From positions 62,001-126,000 of the forward strand of contig NZ_JAGGLC010000005.1 in NCBI RefSeq assembly GCF_017874235.1: a DNA stretch of 64,000 nt, read 5' to 3'. Below, piece by piece: positions 42,902 through 51,915 of the stretch; position 1 is the first letter of the stretch; each line of letters begins with the position of its first letter. Origin of the DNA: Halolamina salifodinae. Its GTDB lineage: Archaea > Halobacteriota > Halobacteria > Halobacteriales > Haloferacaceae. The position numbers and the translations under genes are program-made. The notes beneath the pieces are model-generated. The model saw only the letters and a list, made by a program, of their open reading frames with translations, was not told the DNA's origin and ran no database searches.

Positions 42902-45048
42902 AGGAGCTCGAACGCGACCTCGGCCTGCCGTCGGTGCTGGCGATCAGCATCGGCGCCATGATCGGCAGCGGCATCTTCATCCTCCCCGCCCTGGCGCTGA
43001 AAATCGCCGGCCCCGCGGTGATCCTCGCCTACCTGCTCGCGGGCGTGCTCGTCGTACCCGCGGCGCTCTCGAAATCCGAGATGGCGACCGCGATGCCCGA
43101 AGCCGGCGGCACCTACATCTACATCGAGCGCGGGATGGGGCCGCTGCTGGGCACCATCGCCGGCGTCGGCACGTGGTTCTCGCTCTCCTTTAAGGGCGCC
43201 CTCGCGCTGGTCGGCGGCGTCCCCTACCTGCTGATCCTGTTCGATCTCCCGCTCAAACCCGTCGCGCTCGCGCTGGCGACGGTCCTGATCCTCGTGAACG
43301 TCCTCGGCGCGAAACAGACCGGGCGCCTCCAGGTCGGTATCGTCGTCGTGATGCTGGCGGCGCTCGGGTGGTTCGCCGCCGGGAGCGCCCCGCAGGTCCA
43401 GTCGGCGAACTACGCCAACTTCTTCGCGGACGGCATCGGCGGCCTGCTGGCGGCGACGGGGCTGGTCTTTGTCTCCTACGCCGGCGTGACGAAGGTCGCC
43501 AGCATCGCCGAGGAGGTCGAGGACCCCGGTCGGAACATCCCGCTGGGGATCCTCGGCTCGCTGGGCTTCACGACCGTGCTCTACGTCGCCATCGTCGCCG
43601 TCCTCGTCGGCGTCACCGACCCCGGCGCCGTCGCCGGCTCTGCCACCCCGGTCGCGGAGGCAGCCGCGGTCACGCTCGGGGGCGCCGGCGTCGTCGCCGT
43701 CATCGCCGCCGCCATCCTCGCGCTGGTGTCGACAGCCAACGCGGGGATCCTCTCCTCCTCGCGTTACCCGTTCGCGATGAGCCGCGACAGCCTCGCGCCG
43801 CCGTCGATGGCGTCGGTCAGCGAGCGGTTCGGCACGCCGGTCAACTCAATCACGCTCACCGGCGCGGTGCTGCTGGCGCTGATCGCGTTCGTCCCGATCC
43901 TGGACATCGCCAAACTCGCGAGCGCGTTCCAGATCATGGTGTTCGCGCTGATCAACCTCGCCGTGATCGCGTTCCGCGAGGGGACCACCGAGTACGAACC
44001 GGAGTTCGACTCGCCGCTCTACCCGTGGATGCAGGTGTTCGGCGCGGTCAGCAGCCTCGCGCTGCTGACCCAGATGGGGAAGATAGCCCTGATCGGCGCC
44101 GGCGTGATCACGGTCGGCAGCGTCCTCTGGTACCTGGGCTACGTTCGCCCGCGGGTCAGCCGCGAGGGTGCAGCGACCGGCGCGATCCGCCAGCAGGTCA
44201 GCGAGGACGTGCTCAGCGAGGTCGAGACCGCCGACGCCACCCACGAGGTGCTCGTCGCACTCACCAAGCGGATGGACCAGCGCCGCGAGCGCGCACTCAT
44301 CGGTCTCGCGGCGGACCTGATCCGGGACGACGACGGCCGCGTGGTCGTCGTCCGGTTCGAGGAGGTGCCCGATCAGGCGCCGCTGACAGAGGACGCGACC
44401 GTGCAGTCGACTGCCGACCGCTCTTTCGAGCGCCGGGTCGAACGACTGGGCGAGGAGTTGGGCGTCGCCGTCGAGGCCGACGAGATCGTGAGCCACGACA
44501 CGAAACACGCTATCGTCAACTTCGCGGACCGCCGCGGCGTCGACGCCATCGTGGCCGAACACGAGCCGCTGCGCCTGCGCTCGCGGCTGTTCGGCGACCC
44601 TATCGACTGGGTGGCTCGCCACGCACCCTGTGACGTACTGCTCGTCGACAGCGCCGACCCCGAGCGGCCCGAAGAGATCGCGGTGGCCGCCGAGTCCGGC
44701 CCGTTCCCGCCCTTGGCGGTGAACGCCGCCGAGGCCGTCGCCGACGCCCAAGAGGGCGAGGTGTCGCTCTGGTACCCAGCCGAACGGGCCGACTCGCTCG
44801 AGGAACACCGTACGGAACTCTCGGGGATGCTCGACGTGCCCGTGACCGCCGAACCGATCCGGACCGACCGGCGCCGCCCCGAAACGGACCTGCTGATCCG
44901 CCGCGGCCAAGACCACCGCGTCCGTGGCGCGCTGTTCGACGGGGAGCGACGATTTATCGGCGCCGCGGGGACGACGGTCACCGTCTATCCCCGGGAGAGC
45001 CGTCGACCGCCGCTGAGCCGACAGCTACTCGAGCGGTTCGTGGTCTGA
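42898..45048 (+). CDS. APC-family amino acid transporter fused to UspA domains
   Basis: 716 residues. The N-terminal 430 residues are an APC transporter with the TM1 signature SIGAMIGSGIFILPALALKI and about twelve helices (VSTANAGILSSSRYPFAMSR in TM8). The soluble C-terminal part carries universal-stress-protein-like modules: HEVLVALTKRMDQRRERALI and ADRRGVDAIVAEHEPLRLRS with a nucleotide-binding-like stretch. Such haloarchaeal fusions are thought to import amino acids with adenine-nucleotide control. The upstream TrkA-N protein and divergent Lrp gene fit a regulated amino acid uptake unit. Confidence 0.92.
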   Translation: MKELERDLGLPSVLAISIGAMIGSGIFILPALALKIAGPAVILAYLLAGVLVVPAALSKSEMATAMPEAGGTYIYIERGMGPLLGTIAGVGTWFSLSFKGALALVGGVPYLLILFDLPLKPVALALATVLILVNVLGAKQTGRLQVGIVVVMLAALGWFAAGSAPQVQSANYANFFADGIGGLLAATGLVFVSYAGVTKVASIAEEVEDPGRNIPLGILGSLGFTTVLYVAIVAVLVGVTDPGAVAGSATPVAEAAAVTLGGAGVVAVIAAAILALVSTANAGILSSSRYPFAMSRDSLAPPSMASVSERFGTPVNSITLTGAVLLALIAFVPILDIAKLASAFQIMVFALINLAVIAFREGTTEYEPEFDSPLYPWMQVFGAVSSLALLTQMGKIALIGAGVITVGSVLWYLGYVRPRVSREGAATGAIRQQVSEDVLSEVETADATHEVLVALTKRMDQRRERALIGLAADLIRDDDGRVVVVRFEEVPDQAPLTEDATVQSTADRSFERRVERLGEELGVAVEADEIVSHDTKHAIVNFADRRGVDAIVAEHEPLRLRSRLFGDPIDWVARHAPCDVLLVDSADPERPEEIAVAAESGPFPPLAVNAAEAVADAQEGEVSLWYPAERADSLEEHRTELSGMLDVPVTAEPIRTDRRRPETDLLIRRGQDHRVRGALFDGERRFIGAAGTTVTVYPRESRRPPLSRQLLERFVV

Positions 45049-45272
45049 GCGCCGCTGTCCGTTCCAGCGCTCGGAGAAATGGTGCCGCGTCGGAACCGCA
45101 TGCACGACAGCGAACGATACGGACGAACCCATCCCGGATGGCCCGCCTCTGACAGAGGACACCCCCGCACCGTCCGAGACCGCTACCGTCGCGCCGTCAT
45201 CGCCGTCTCCCGAACCAGGGGAGAATGGGCGGATCCGAAACCCACTACCGCTGATCAGCCGCGAGTGGCCGA

Positions 45273-46376
45273 TCAGTTCTTGCCGTTACCGTTCCCGTTG
45301 CCGGCCTGCTCGTCGTCATCGTCGTCTTCCTCGTCGTCGTCAGCGTCCGCCTCGTCCTCAGCGTCGTCCGCCTCGGACTCCGTTTCCTCGTCGTCGCTGT
45401 CGCTCGCGGTTTCGGTCGCGTCGTCACCGTCCGGCGCGTTGCCGTTGTCGTTGCCGCGATCCGAGTCGTTCTCGGAGTTGCCCGGCGCCTCGTCGCTGTT
45501 ACCGGGGCTGTCGTCGGAGCTGTTCGGGCCGGCGTCGGAGTCGTTCTCGGGCGTGTCCTCACCGTCGGGGCCCGCGTTCTCGGAGTTGCCCGGCGCCTCG
45601 TCGTTGGCGGTCGCGTTCTGGATCATCTGGCCGAGGTTCCCCTCGCCGTCACCGTTGAGCCAGTTCTGGACGACCGCGAACACGGAGTGGGCTCGCTCGG
45701 AGGCGTTCTCGTCGGGGCCCTTCTCCGCGTCCTCACCGTCTTCCTCGTCGTCGCTCTCGGCGACCAGTTCGCCGTTCTCGATCTCGTACTTGAGCTCGAG
45801 CTCCTGCTCGCCCGACTCGACTTCGATCTCGAGTTCCTCGCTCGCGTTCGTCTCGAACGTCAGCGTGCCGCTTGCGTCGGTCGTGCCGACCGTCTCGCCG
45901 TTGGCGACGACCGTCGCGTTCTCGACTGCGCTGTCGTTCTCGGTCACCGTCACGTCGACGGTGCCGTTATCGAACGTCACGTCGGCCGAGAGTTCGGTCT
46001 CGGTCTCGTTCTCCTCAGTCTCGTTCTCCTCTGTTTCCTCGTCCTCGACGAGTTCGAGTTCGCCGTCCTCGATCGCGTAGGTGCGCTCGAGGTCGACGTT
46101 GTCGCCGTCGAACGCGAGCGTCAGTTCCTCGCTCGCGTTCGTCTCGAAGGTGAGCGTGCCGTTCGCGTCGGTCGCGCCGACGGTCTCACCGTTGGCGGCG
46201 ACGGTGACGTTCTCTGCAGCGCTGCCGTTGTGGGTCACCGTCACCGTGACGGCGCCCTCGTCGTAGTTTGCTTCGACGCTTGTCTCAGCGTCGGCCTGGA
46301 CGGCCGTGGCGGCCCCCGCACCTGCGGAGACCACCAACGCTGCGAGCAGCATCGTGAGCAGTTTGGTGGAGTTCAT
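45273..46376 (-). CDS. secreted, highly acidic two-domain protein
   Basis: 367 residues. A Sec-type signal peptide (MNSTKLLTMLLAALVVSAGA, cleavage probably after Ala-Val-Gln-Ala near residue 28) is followed by two related domains of about 75 residues: both have TVTVT(H/E)N(G/D)SA.EN.TV.ANGETVG.TDA.GTLTFETNASEEL-type sequence. Many N-x-S/T sequons occur (ETNAS, NATV, ENAS). The C-terminal 150 residues are Asn/Asp/Glu/Gly low complexity ending GNGNGNGKN. It looks like an S-layer-associated or adhesin-type exoprotein; the molecular role is unknown. Confidence 0.83.
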   Translation of the reverse strand: MNSTKLLTMLLAALVVSAGAGAATAVQADAETSVEANYDEGAVTVTVTHNGSAAENVTVAANGETVGATDANGTLTFETNASEELTLAFDGDNVDLERTYAIEDGELELVEDEETEENETEENETETELSADVTFDNGTVDVTVTENDSAVENATVVANGETVGTTDASGTLTFETNASEELEIEVESGEQELELKYEIENGELVAESDDEEDGEDAEKGPDENASERAHSVFAVVQNWLNGDGEGNLGQMIQNATANDEAPGNSENAGPDGEDTPENDSDAGPNSSDDSPGNSDEAPGNSENDSDRGNDNGNAPDGDDATETASDSDDEETESEADDAEDEADADDDEEDDDDDEQAGNGNGNGKN

Positions 46377-46537
46377 CGCAGTCGATCCAACGACCTACAC
46401 CCCCTTGAATGGGGGACGCCACAAACGGGGATTTGGGCGCTTCAGGCCGCTATAAGCCGAATTAAGCCGAATTAAGCGTCGATCTGTGGGCTCGACGGCC
46501 GACAAAATTAGCAGGCCGCCGCCCGAACGGCAACCGC

Positions 46538-46915
46538 ATGACAGACACCGAGAGCGAGCGGGCGATACCCGACGACTGGGCGGAGGTCGAGCGCCCCGAC
46601 TCCATCGTCGAGAAGTACGACCCGCGCGCGCCGGCGCTGTTCGAGTACGACGACCGCGACATCGGCGTCCACATCCTCCCCGCCGAACCCAACGTCGCCC
46701 ACGCCGACACGCACCGCTGGCGGCTGGGGTTCGTCCGGGGGAACCGCGACAACTTGGAGGAAGCGGAACCGATACTCGTGGTTCACGGCCGGGAGAACGC
46801 GTACCACGCAGCGCACGTGTTCATGGAAGCGTACGACGAGTACGACGAGCACAGCCACGACGCGCGCGTCGAGATCGCGAAGGCGGCCGCGCGCGACGCG
46901 GTGGACGAGGCGTAG
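46538..46915 (+). CDS. uncharacterised haloarchaeal protein
   Basis: 125 residues, acidic and soluble. WAEVERPDSIVEKYDPRAPA, ADTHRWRLGFVRGNRDNLEE and VVHGRENAYHAAHVFMEAYD are notable but match no family known to me. An AT-rich box CAAAATTAGC is centred about 31 bases upstream. It is convergent with the gene at 46916, stops abutting. Confidence 0.75.
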   Translation: MTDTESERAIPDDWAEVERPDSIVEKYDPRAPALFEYDDRDIGVHILPAEPNVAHADTHRWRLGFVRGNRDNLEEAEPILVVHGRENAYHAAHVFMEAYDEYDEHSHDARVEIAKAAARDAVDEA

Positions 46916-47242
46916 CTACAGTTCCGCGACCAACTCCTCGGCGACCGTTTCGGCGTCGAGCAGCGACGGATCGACGATCAGATCGACGACGCTGCCGACG
47001 GATTCCGGCAGCGTTCCCTCACCGTAACAGACCGCCCGCACGTCCTCATTTGCTTCCTTTGCGAGCGTAATCGAAATCCCCTCGCTCAGATCCGTCAGAA
47101 CGAACAGGTCGGCGTCCTCGATGCCCGCTTCCGAGAGCGCGTCGGCGAACACGGGGCTGCCGACGCGCTGGATGTCGACGCCCAGCGCTTCGAGTTCCTC
47201 GCCGATCCCTTCCGGGTCGGCGCCGGCGACGATGGCCTTCAT
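46916..47242 (-). CDS. conserved haloarchaeal protein downstream of guaAb
   Basis: 108 residues from the ATG at 47242, which overlaps the guaAb TGA (TGATG). [41 protein letters not shown] and EDVRAVCYGEGTLPESVGSV describe a small Rossmann-like alpha/beta domain resembling a nucleotide-binding (RCK/CheY-like) fold. No catalytic residues are evident. Its coupling to pyrG and guaAb in one operon suggests a nucleotide-linked role (inference). Confidence 0.82.
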   Translation of the reverse strand: MKAIVAGADPEGIGEELEALGVDIQRVGSPVFADALSEAGIEDADLFVLTDLSEGISITLAKEANEDVRAVCYGEGTLPESVGSVVDLIVDPSLLDAETVAEELVAEL

Positions 47243-48159
47243 CACTCGTACTCGATGGTCGCGGGCGGTTTGTGGGTCACGTCGTAGACGACGCGGGCCA
47301 CGTTCTCGTTCATCCCGGTGATCCGGCTCTGGATGCGCTGGAGCGTCTCCCAGGGCAGTTCCTGGGCGCGGGCGGTCATCCCGTCCCGGCTCTCGACGGA
47401 GCGGACGGCGACGACCCAGCCGTGGACGCGGTTGTCACCCTTCACGCCGGTCGCTTTGCCGAGGACGGCGCCAAAGGCCTGCCACGGCTCGTGTTCCTCG
47501 GTCTCCTCCTCGACGACGTGACAGGCGTCGCGGGCGACCTCGACTTTCTCCTTGGTGACCTCGCCGACGATGCGGACTGCCAGCCCCGGCCCGGGGAACG
47601 GCATCCGTTCGGCGATGACCTCCTCCAGATCGAGTTCGCGGGCGACCTCGCGGACCTCGTCCTTGTAGAGGTCCCGAACCGGTTCGACGATGCCCTCGAA
47701 GTCGACGACCTCCGGCAGGCCGCCGACGTTGTGGTGGGACTTGATGTTCCCCTCGCTCTCGATGCGGTCGGGGTAGATGGTCCCCTGCACGAGGTAGTCG
47801 GCGTCGGCCTCCGTCGCTTCGCGTTCGAACTCGCGGATGAACTGCTCGCCGATCACTTTGCGCTTCTCCTCGGGGTCGGTGACGCCCGCGAGTTCGGCGA
47901 GGAAGCGGTCCTCGGCCTCGACGACGGTGAGCGAGTGCATGAACGCGAACGTCTCGCGGATGCTCTCGGTCTCGCCTTTCCGCATCAGGCCGGTGTCGAC
48001 GTACACGGGGATCAGGCGGTCGCCGATGGCCTCGTAGGCCAGCGCGGCCGCGACCGAGGAGTCGACGCCGCCCGAGAGCGCGATGACGGCTTTGCCGTCG
48101 CCGACCTGCTCGCGGATCTCTTCGATCTTCTCGTCGACGAATTCGGGGGCGTCGACCAT
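47242..48159 (-). CDS. guaAb: GMP synthase, ATP pyrophosphatase subunit
   Basis: 305 residues. The PP-loop [20 protein letters not shown] (residues 27-46) is the ATP pyrophosphatase signature; [24 protein letters not shown] and [18 protein letters not shown] follow, ending [20 protein letters not shown]. This is the archaeal two-subunit type without its own glutaminase domain, converting XMP to GMP with ammonia. It overlaps pyrG upstream and the small gene downstream by one base each (TGATG). Confidence 0.96.
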   Translation of the reverse strand: MVDAPEFVDEKIEEIREQVGDGKAVIALSGGVDSSVAAALAYEAIGDRLIPVYVDTGLMRKGETESIRETFAFMHSLTVVEAEDRFLAELAGVTDPEEKRKVIGEQFIREFEREATEADADYLVQGTIYPDRIESEGNIKSHHNVGGLPEVVDFEGIVEPVRDLYKDEVREVARELDLEEVIAERMPFPGPGLAVRIVGEVTKEKVEVARDACHVVEEETEEHEPWQAFGAVLGKATGVKGDNRVHGWVVAVRSVESRDGMTARAQELPWETLQRIQSRITGMNENVARVVYDVTHKPPATIEYE

Positions 48160-49802
48160 CAGGCGCTCACCTCCTCGGTCGCCTCCTGCTCGTCCAGAAT
48201 CGCGTCGAGCAGGCCGACGAAGGGCGGGCTCGCGCGGTCGGGACGGGAACGGAACTCCGGATGGAACTGGGTGCCGAGGAAGTACGGGTGGTCGGCACGT
48301 TCGACGATCTCCATACGGTTACCAGCGTCCCCCGAGAACGTCAGCCCGTCGGCTTCGAGCTGTGGGATGTACTCCGGGTTCACCTCGTAACGGTGGCGGT
48401 GGCGCTCGGTGCAGGAGGTGTCGCCGTACACCGCGGCCGCAAGCGTGCCCTCGTCGATATCGGTGTCGTGGGAGCCCAGCCGCATCGTGCCGCCCATCTC
48501 CTCGGTCTCGTACTGCTCGGGCAGCAGGTCGATCACGGAATGCTCGGTCTCGGGGTCGAGTTCGGCGCTGTGGGCGTCCTCGAGGCCGAGGACGTTGCGT
48601 GCGTGCTCGACGACCGCCATCTGGAAGCCCAGACAGAGGCCCAGGAAGGGGACGTCGTTCTCGCGGGCGTAGCGGATCGCCTCGATCTTCCCCTCGGTGC
48701 CCCGGGAGCCGAAGCCGCCCGGGACGACGATTGCGTCGGCGTCCTTCAGGCGCTCGGTGTGGTGCTCGGCCATCTCGTCGGCGTCGACCCACTCCACGTC
48801 GACCTCGACGCCGCGCTGGATGCCGGCGTGTTTCAGCGCCTCGTGAACCGACATGTAGGCGTCCTCGAGGTCGTACTTGCCGACGAGCGCCACGTCGACG
48901 GTCTCGGTGCGCTCGCGGGTGACGAGGTCGCGCCATTCCGTCGAGCGTTCCTCTTCGGGGAGCGCCTCCTCTTTGAGGTTCAGGCGCTCCATCACGTACT
49001 CGTCGAGCCCTTCGGCCTCGACCATCAGCGGGACGTGGTAGATGTCCTCGACGTCCGGGTTCGAGAACACCGCGTCGGTGGGCACGTCACAGAACAGCGC
49101 GATCTTCTCCTTCGTCTTCGGGTCGAGTTCGTCCGTGGCGCGGCCGACGAGGATGTCCGGCTGGAGCCCGATGGACCGGAGCTCCTTCACGGAGTGCTGG
49201 GTGGGCTTGGTCTTCTGCTCGCCGTTCTTCGAATAGGGGACGAGCGTCACGTGGGCGAAGAGCAGGTCCTCCTCGTCTTCCTCGTGGGCGAACTGGCGGA
49301 GAGCTTCGAGATACGGCATCCCCTCGATGTCGCCGACGGTGCCGCCGATCTCGATGAGGCAGACATCGCTGCCCTCGGCGGCCTCGCGGATGCGCCGCTT
49401 GATGTCGTCGGTGATGTGGGGGATGACCTGGACAGTCTCGCCGAGGTAGTCGCCGGCGCGCTCGCTCTCGATGACTTCCTGGTACACTTTCCCCGTGGTG
49501 ACGTTGTGGTCGGAGGTCATGTCGACCCCGAGGAACCGCTCGTAGTTCCCGAGGTCGAGGTCCACCTCCCCACCGTCTTTCAGCACGTACACCTCGCCGT
49601 GCTGGTAGGGGTTCATCGTGCCGGCGTCGACGTTGAGGTAGGGGTCGATCTTGACGGCGGTCACGTCGAAGCCGGCGTTTTTGAGCAGGCGACCGGTGCT
49701 CGCGGCGGTGATGCCCTTGCCGAGTCCGGACATCACCCCGCCGGTGACGAACACGAACTTCCGGCCGAGGTCGGGGTCGTAGCGCTGCGGGTCCGTCGGC
49801 AT
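48159..49802 (-). CDS. pyrG: CTP synthase
   Basis: 547 residues, the expected length. The synthase domain begins [20 protein letters not shown] and includes [20 protein letters not shown] with [11 protein letters not shown]. The glutaminase domain has [13 protein letters not shown] and the nucleophile Cys in [13 protein letters not shown], with FHPEF near the C-terminus for the His/Glu. It makes CTP from UTP and glutamine. An in-frame ATG nine bases further upstream is possible. It is the first gene of a pyrG-guaAb-small-gene operon. Confidence 0.97.
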   Translation of the reverse strand: MPTDPQRYDPDLGRKFVFVTGGVMSGLGKGITAASTGRLLKNAGFDVTAVKIDPYLNVDAGTMNPYQHGEVYVLKDGGEVDLDLGNYERFLGVDMTSDHNVTTGKVYQEVIESERAGDYLGETVQVIPHITDDIKRRIREAAEGSDVCLIEIGGTVGDIEGMPYLEALRQFAHEEDEEDLLFAHVTLVPYSKNGEQKTKPTQHSVKELRSIGLQPDILVGRATDELDPKTKEKIALFCDVPTDAVFSNPDVEDIYHVPLMVEAEGLDEYVMERLNLKEEALPEEERSTEWRDLVTRERTETVDVALVGKYDLEDAYMSVHEALKHAGIQRGVEVDVEWVDADEMAEHHTERLKDADAIVVPGGFGSRGTEGKIEAIRYARENDVPFLGLCLGFQMAVVEHARNVLGLEDAHSAELDPETEHSVIDLLPEQYETEEMGGTMRLGSHDTDIDEGTLAAAVYGDTSCTERHRHRYEVNPEYIPQLEADGLTFSGDAGNRMEIVERADHPYFLGTQFHPEFRSRPDRASPPFVGLLDAILDEQEATEEVSA

Positions 49803-49907
49803 ACCGACCATCCCCGTCCACCCGGGAAAACGATTTCGGAGGGGCCCCGGGGTGGGGATCACTCCCGTTCGATACGGCGTCGGTCGCGTCAGTTCTCGGG
49901 GGACACG

Positions 49908-51257
49908 TCAGATCTCGGCGAACAGCTCCTCGGCGTAGGCCTGCGCGCGCTCCCGGACTGCGGCGGCGTCGACGCCGATATGCTCACCGTCCTCGTAGCG
50001 CACCTGTCCGTCGACCATCGTGAACTGCACGTCGTCGCCGTGTGCGGCGAACACGAGATGGGAGACGGGGTCGTGGATCGGCGTCGCGCGTTCGTTGTCG
50101 GTGGTGAGACCCACGATGTCGGCTTTCCAGCCCTCGCGGAGCGCGCCCACGCGCTCGAAGCCGGCCGCGTCGGCGCCGTTGAGCGTCGCCATCTCGAAGG
50201 CCATCTCGGCGGCGATGGCGGTCGGATCGCGGTCGTCGACTTTCGCGAGCAGGCTAGCCTGCCGCATCTCGGTGAACGCATCCAGCGTGTTGTTGCACGG
50301 CGGGCCGTCGTTGCCCAGCGCGACGTTGATCCCGCGGCTGACGTAGTCCTCGACCGGCGCGATGCCGGATGCGAGCTTCATGTTCGAGGACGGGCAGTGG
50401 GTGACGTGGGTGTCCGTGTCCGCGAGCACCTCGCGTTCGGCCTCGTCGGTGTGGACGCAGTGGGCCAGCACCACGTCGTCGCCGGTGAGGCCGACTTCGT
50501 CCAGCCAGTGGACGTTCCGCATCCCGGTCTCGGTTTCGACGGCCGCGATCTCGTCCTCGTTCTCGCTGGCGTGGGTGTGAATCCGGACGCCGTCGTAGCG
50601 GTCGGCGAGGTCGCGAGCGCCGCGCAGGCACTCCTCGGTACAGGAGACGGCGAACCGGGGCGTCACGGCGTACTGGATCCGGCCGTTCTCGGTGTCGTGA
50701 TGCCGGCGAATGAGGGCCTCACTATCCGTGAGCGCCTGCTCGGTCGCCTCTTCGAGGCCGTCGGGGGACTCCTTGTCCATCAGCACCTTCCCCATCCGGG
50801 CGCGGATGCCGCGCTCGCGGGCGGCCTCGAAGGCGGCGTCGGCGTGGTGGACCGAGAGGTGGTCGATGACGGTGGTCGTGCCGGAGGCCAGACACTCGAG
50901 ATAGCCGAGTTCGGCGGCGAGGCGCATGCCTTCGGCGTCGAGGCCGGCCTCCATCGGGAGGACGTAGTCGAACAGCCAGTCGAGCAGTTCCGCGTCGTCG
51001 GCGACGCCGCGGCCCAGCGACTGGACGGAGTGGACGTGCGCGCCCACGAGACCCGGGGCGACGATGTCGAACTCGCGGTGGTCGTGCGCCGGGAACCGCT
51101 CGCGGAGGTCGGAAGCGGGGCCGACGGCTTCGATACGGTCGCCGTCGCCGGACTCCGTCCGGCTGCTAGAGGTGCTTCGCTCCTCGCTGGCGACGACGAC
51201 GGCGCCGTCCTCTACGACGGTGTCGGCGTCGACGACGACGGTTCCGGTGAGTAGCAT
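49908..51257 (-). CDS. mtaD: amidohydrolase, 5'-methylthioadenosine/S-adenosylhomocysteine deaminase-like
   Basis: 449 residues. Metal and catalytic motifs of the MTA/SAH deaminase group: PGLVGAHVHSVQSLGRG near residues 70-85, HTHASENEDE, VVLAHCVHTDEAE, THCPSSNMKLASG and LGNDGPPCNNTLDAF with the catalytic Asp. The family deaminates adenosyl thioether compounds or related purines. Between the first beta strands lies a Ser/Thr-rich stretch (about residues 26-40, EERSTSSSRTESGDGD) not expected in the family. Substrate not certain. Confidence 0.9.
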   Translation of the reverse strand: MLLTGTVVVDADTVVEDGAVVVASEERSTSSSRTESGDGDRIEAVGPASDLRERFPAHDHREFDIVAPGLVGAHVHSVQSLGRGVADDAELLDWLFDYVLPMEAGLDAEGMRLAAELGYLECLASGTTTVIDHLSVHHADAAFEAARERGIRARMGKVLMDKESPDGLEEATEQALTDSEALIRRHHDTENGRIQYAVTPRFAVSCTEECLRGARDLADRYDGVRIHTHASENEDEIAAVETETGMRNVHWLDEVGLTGDDVVLAHCVHTDEAEREVLADTDTHVTHCPSSNMKLASGIAPVEDYVSRGINVALGNDGPPCNNTLDAFTEMRQASLLAKVDDRDPTAIAAEMAFEMATLNGADAAGFERVGALREGWKADIVGLTTDNERATPIHDPVSHLVFAAHGDDVQFTMVDGQVRYEDGEHIGVDAAAVRERAQAYAEELFAEI

Positions 51258-51334
51258 CCTCCACGGGCGAAGGTTTCGGTGCTTAAGAGTATGGCTATGC
51301 GAAGCGGTGGTCGGCGCGAAGCGATCGCGCCGTC

Positions 51335-51403
51335 GTGCGCGAGCAAGCGCGAGGGACGAGTGAGCGACTGAAAGGAGCGAACGAGTCGGCTGGGGAGGCT
51401 GTG
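51335..51403. repeat. dispersed intergenic repeat, copy B
   Basis: Lies in the 320-base gene-free gap 51258-51577. The first 26 bases are identical to 37204-37229 and the last about 22 bases match GAGTCGGCTGGGGAGG-TGTGG of copy A. Just upstream (51312-51332) is a CGGCGCGA-AGCGA-TCGCGCCG hairpin. I see no gene in the gap. Confidence 0.8.
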
Positions 51404-51435
51404 GACTGTGTGGTCGGGCGGGACTGAAAGGGGCT

Positions 51436-51512
51436 GCGGCGTCGGCGAACCCGGACGACGTAAGGACCGCAACGAAGTGAGGACCGCAGCGAGTCCCGGG
51501 AGCCGACGCCGC
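51436..51512. repeat. inverted repeat flanking a 55-base spacer
   Basis: GCGGCGTCGGC (51436-51446) and GCCGACGCCGC (51502-51512) are perfect 11-base complements. The spacer has a repeated AGGACCGCA(A/G)CGA(A/G)-type unit. It could be part of a larger repeat element with copy B or a transcription end structure. Confidence 0.6.
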
Positions 51513-51577
51513 AGGGGCTTTCTCTTGTTACCAATCTAGACGGATCGGCACACGATTCACCCGGAAAGTACGAATCG

Positions 51578-51772
51578 TCAGAACCCCAGCGCCTCAAGCA
51601 GGTCGAACCCCCAGCCGAGACGCTCTATCCCGACGTAGCCCACGTAGATGCCGAGGATGGCGACGACGCCCGGGAGTTCCGGCGGCGCCGGCAGCGGGAG
51701 GCGGAGGAACGTGAACAGCGCACCAGTGGTGATGCCGACAGCGAGGGCGGCGACGACGGCGACGAGGTTCAT
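51578..51772 (-). CDS. XapX-domain small membrane protein
   Basis: 64 residues from the ATG at 51772. MNLVAVVAALAVGITTGALF and LRLPLPAPPELPGVVAILGI match the XapX pattern: two helices around a Pro-rich turn with L-P-x-P-A-P. The family is of unknown function. An upstream frame extension to 51871 is less likely, since the protein begins at the first helix. Confidence 0.78.
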   Translation of the reverse strand: MNLVAVVAALAVGITTGALFTFLRLPLPAPPELPGVVAILGIYVGYVGIERLGWGFDLLEALGF

Positions 51773-51884
51773 AGCCTGCGAAACCACGGGGCCGGCGGCC
51801 GTAAAGGCGGCTATCGCCGGCGATTCTTTCCCTGCCCAGCCAAAGCGGTACTCACCCCTATGATTTAACAATCATTGGGAGAAC

Positions 51885-51890
51885 ATAAAG
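51885..51890 (+). promoter_or_regulatory. TATA-like box of the DUF3800 gene
   Basis: ATAAAG centred 28 bases before the GTG at 51916, in an AT-rich stretch. Confidence 0.5.
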
Positions 51891-51915
51891 CGAATAGAAT
51901 GGGCCCCGACTGAAC

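Noticed and set aside
45049-45272. Gene in the gap after the APC transporter
   Set aside because: Open frames there are short, Arg/Pro-rich and lack a promoter box; I see no supported gene.
45298-45620. Tandem DNA repeat in the acidic secreted protein tail
   Set aside because: The region is low complexity (Asp/Glu/Asn codons) with similar GNSENxxxD phrases but no fixed repeat period.
48261-51254. 997-residue open frame on the plus strand
   Set aside because: It is antisense to pyrG and the deaminase gene. GC-rich haloarchaeal genes commonly leave the opposite frame open; the translation has no domain and is a shadow.
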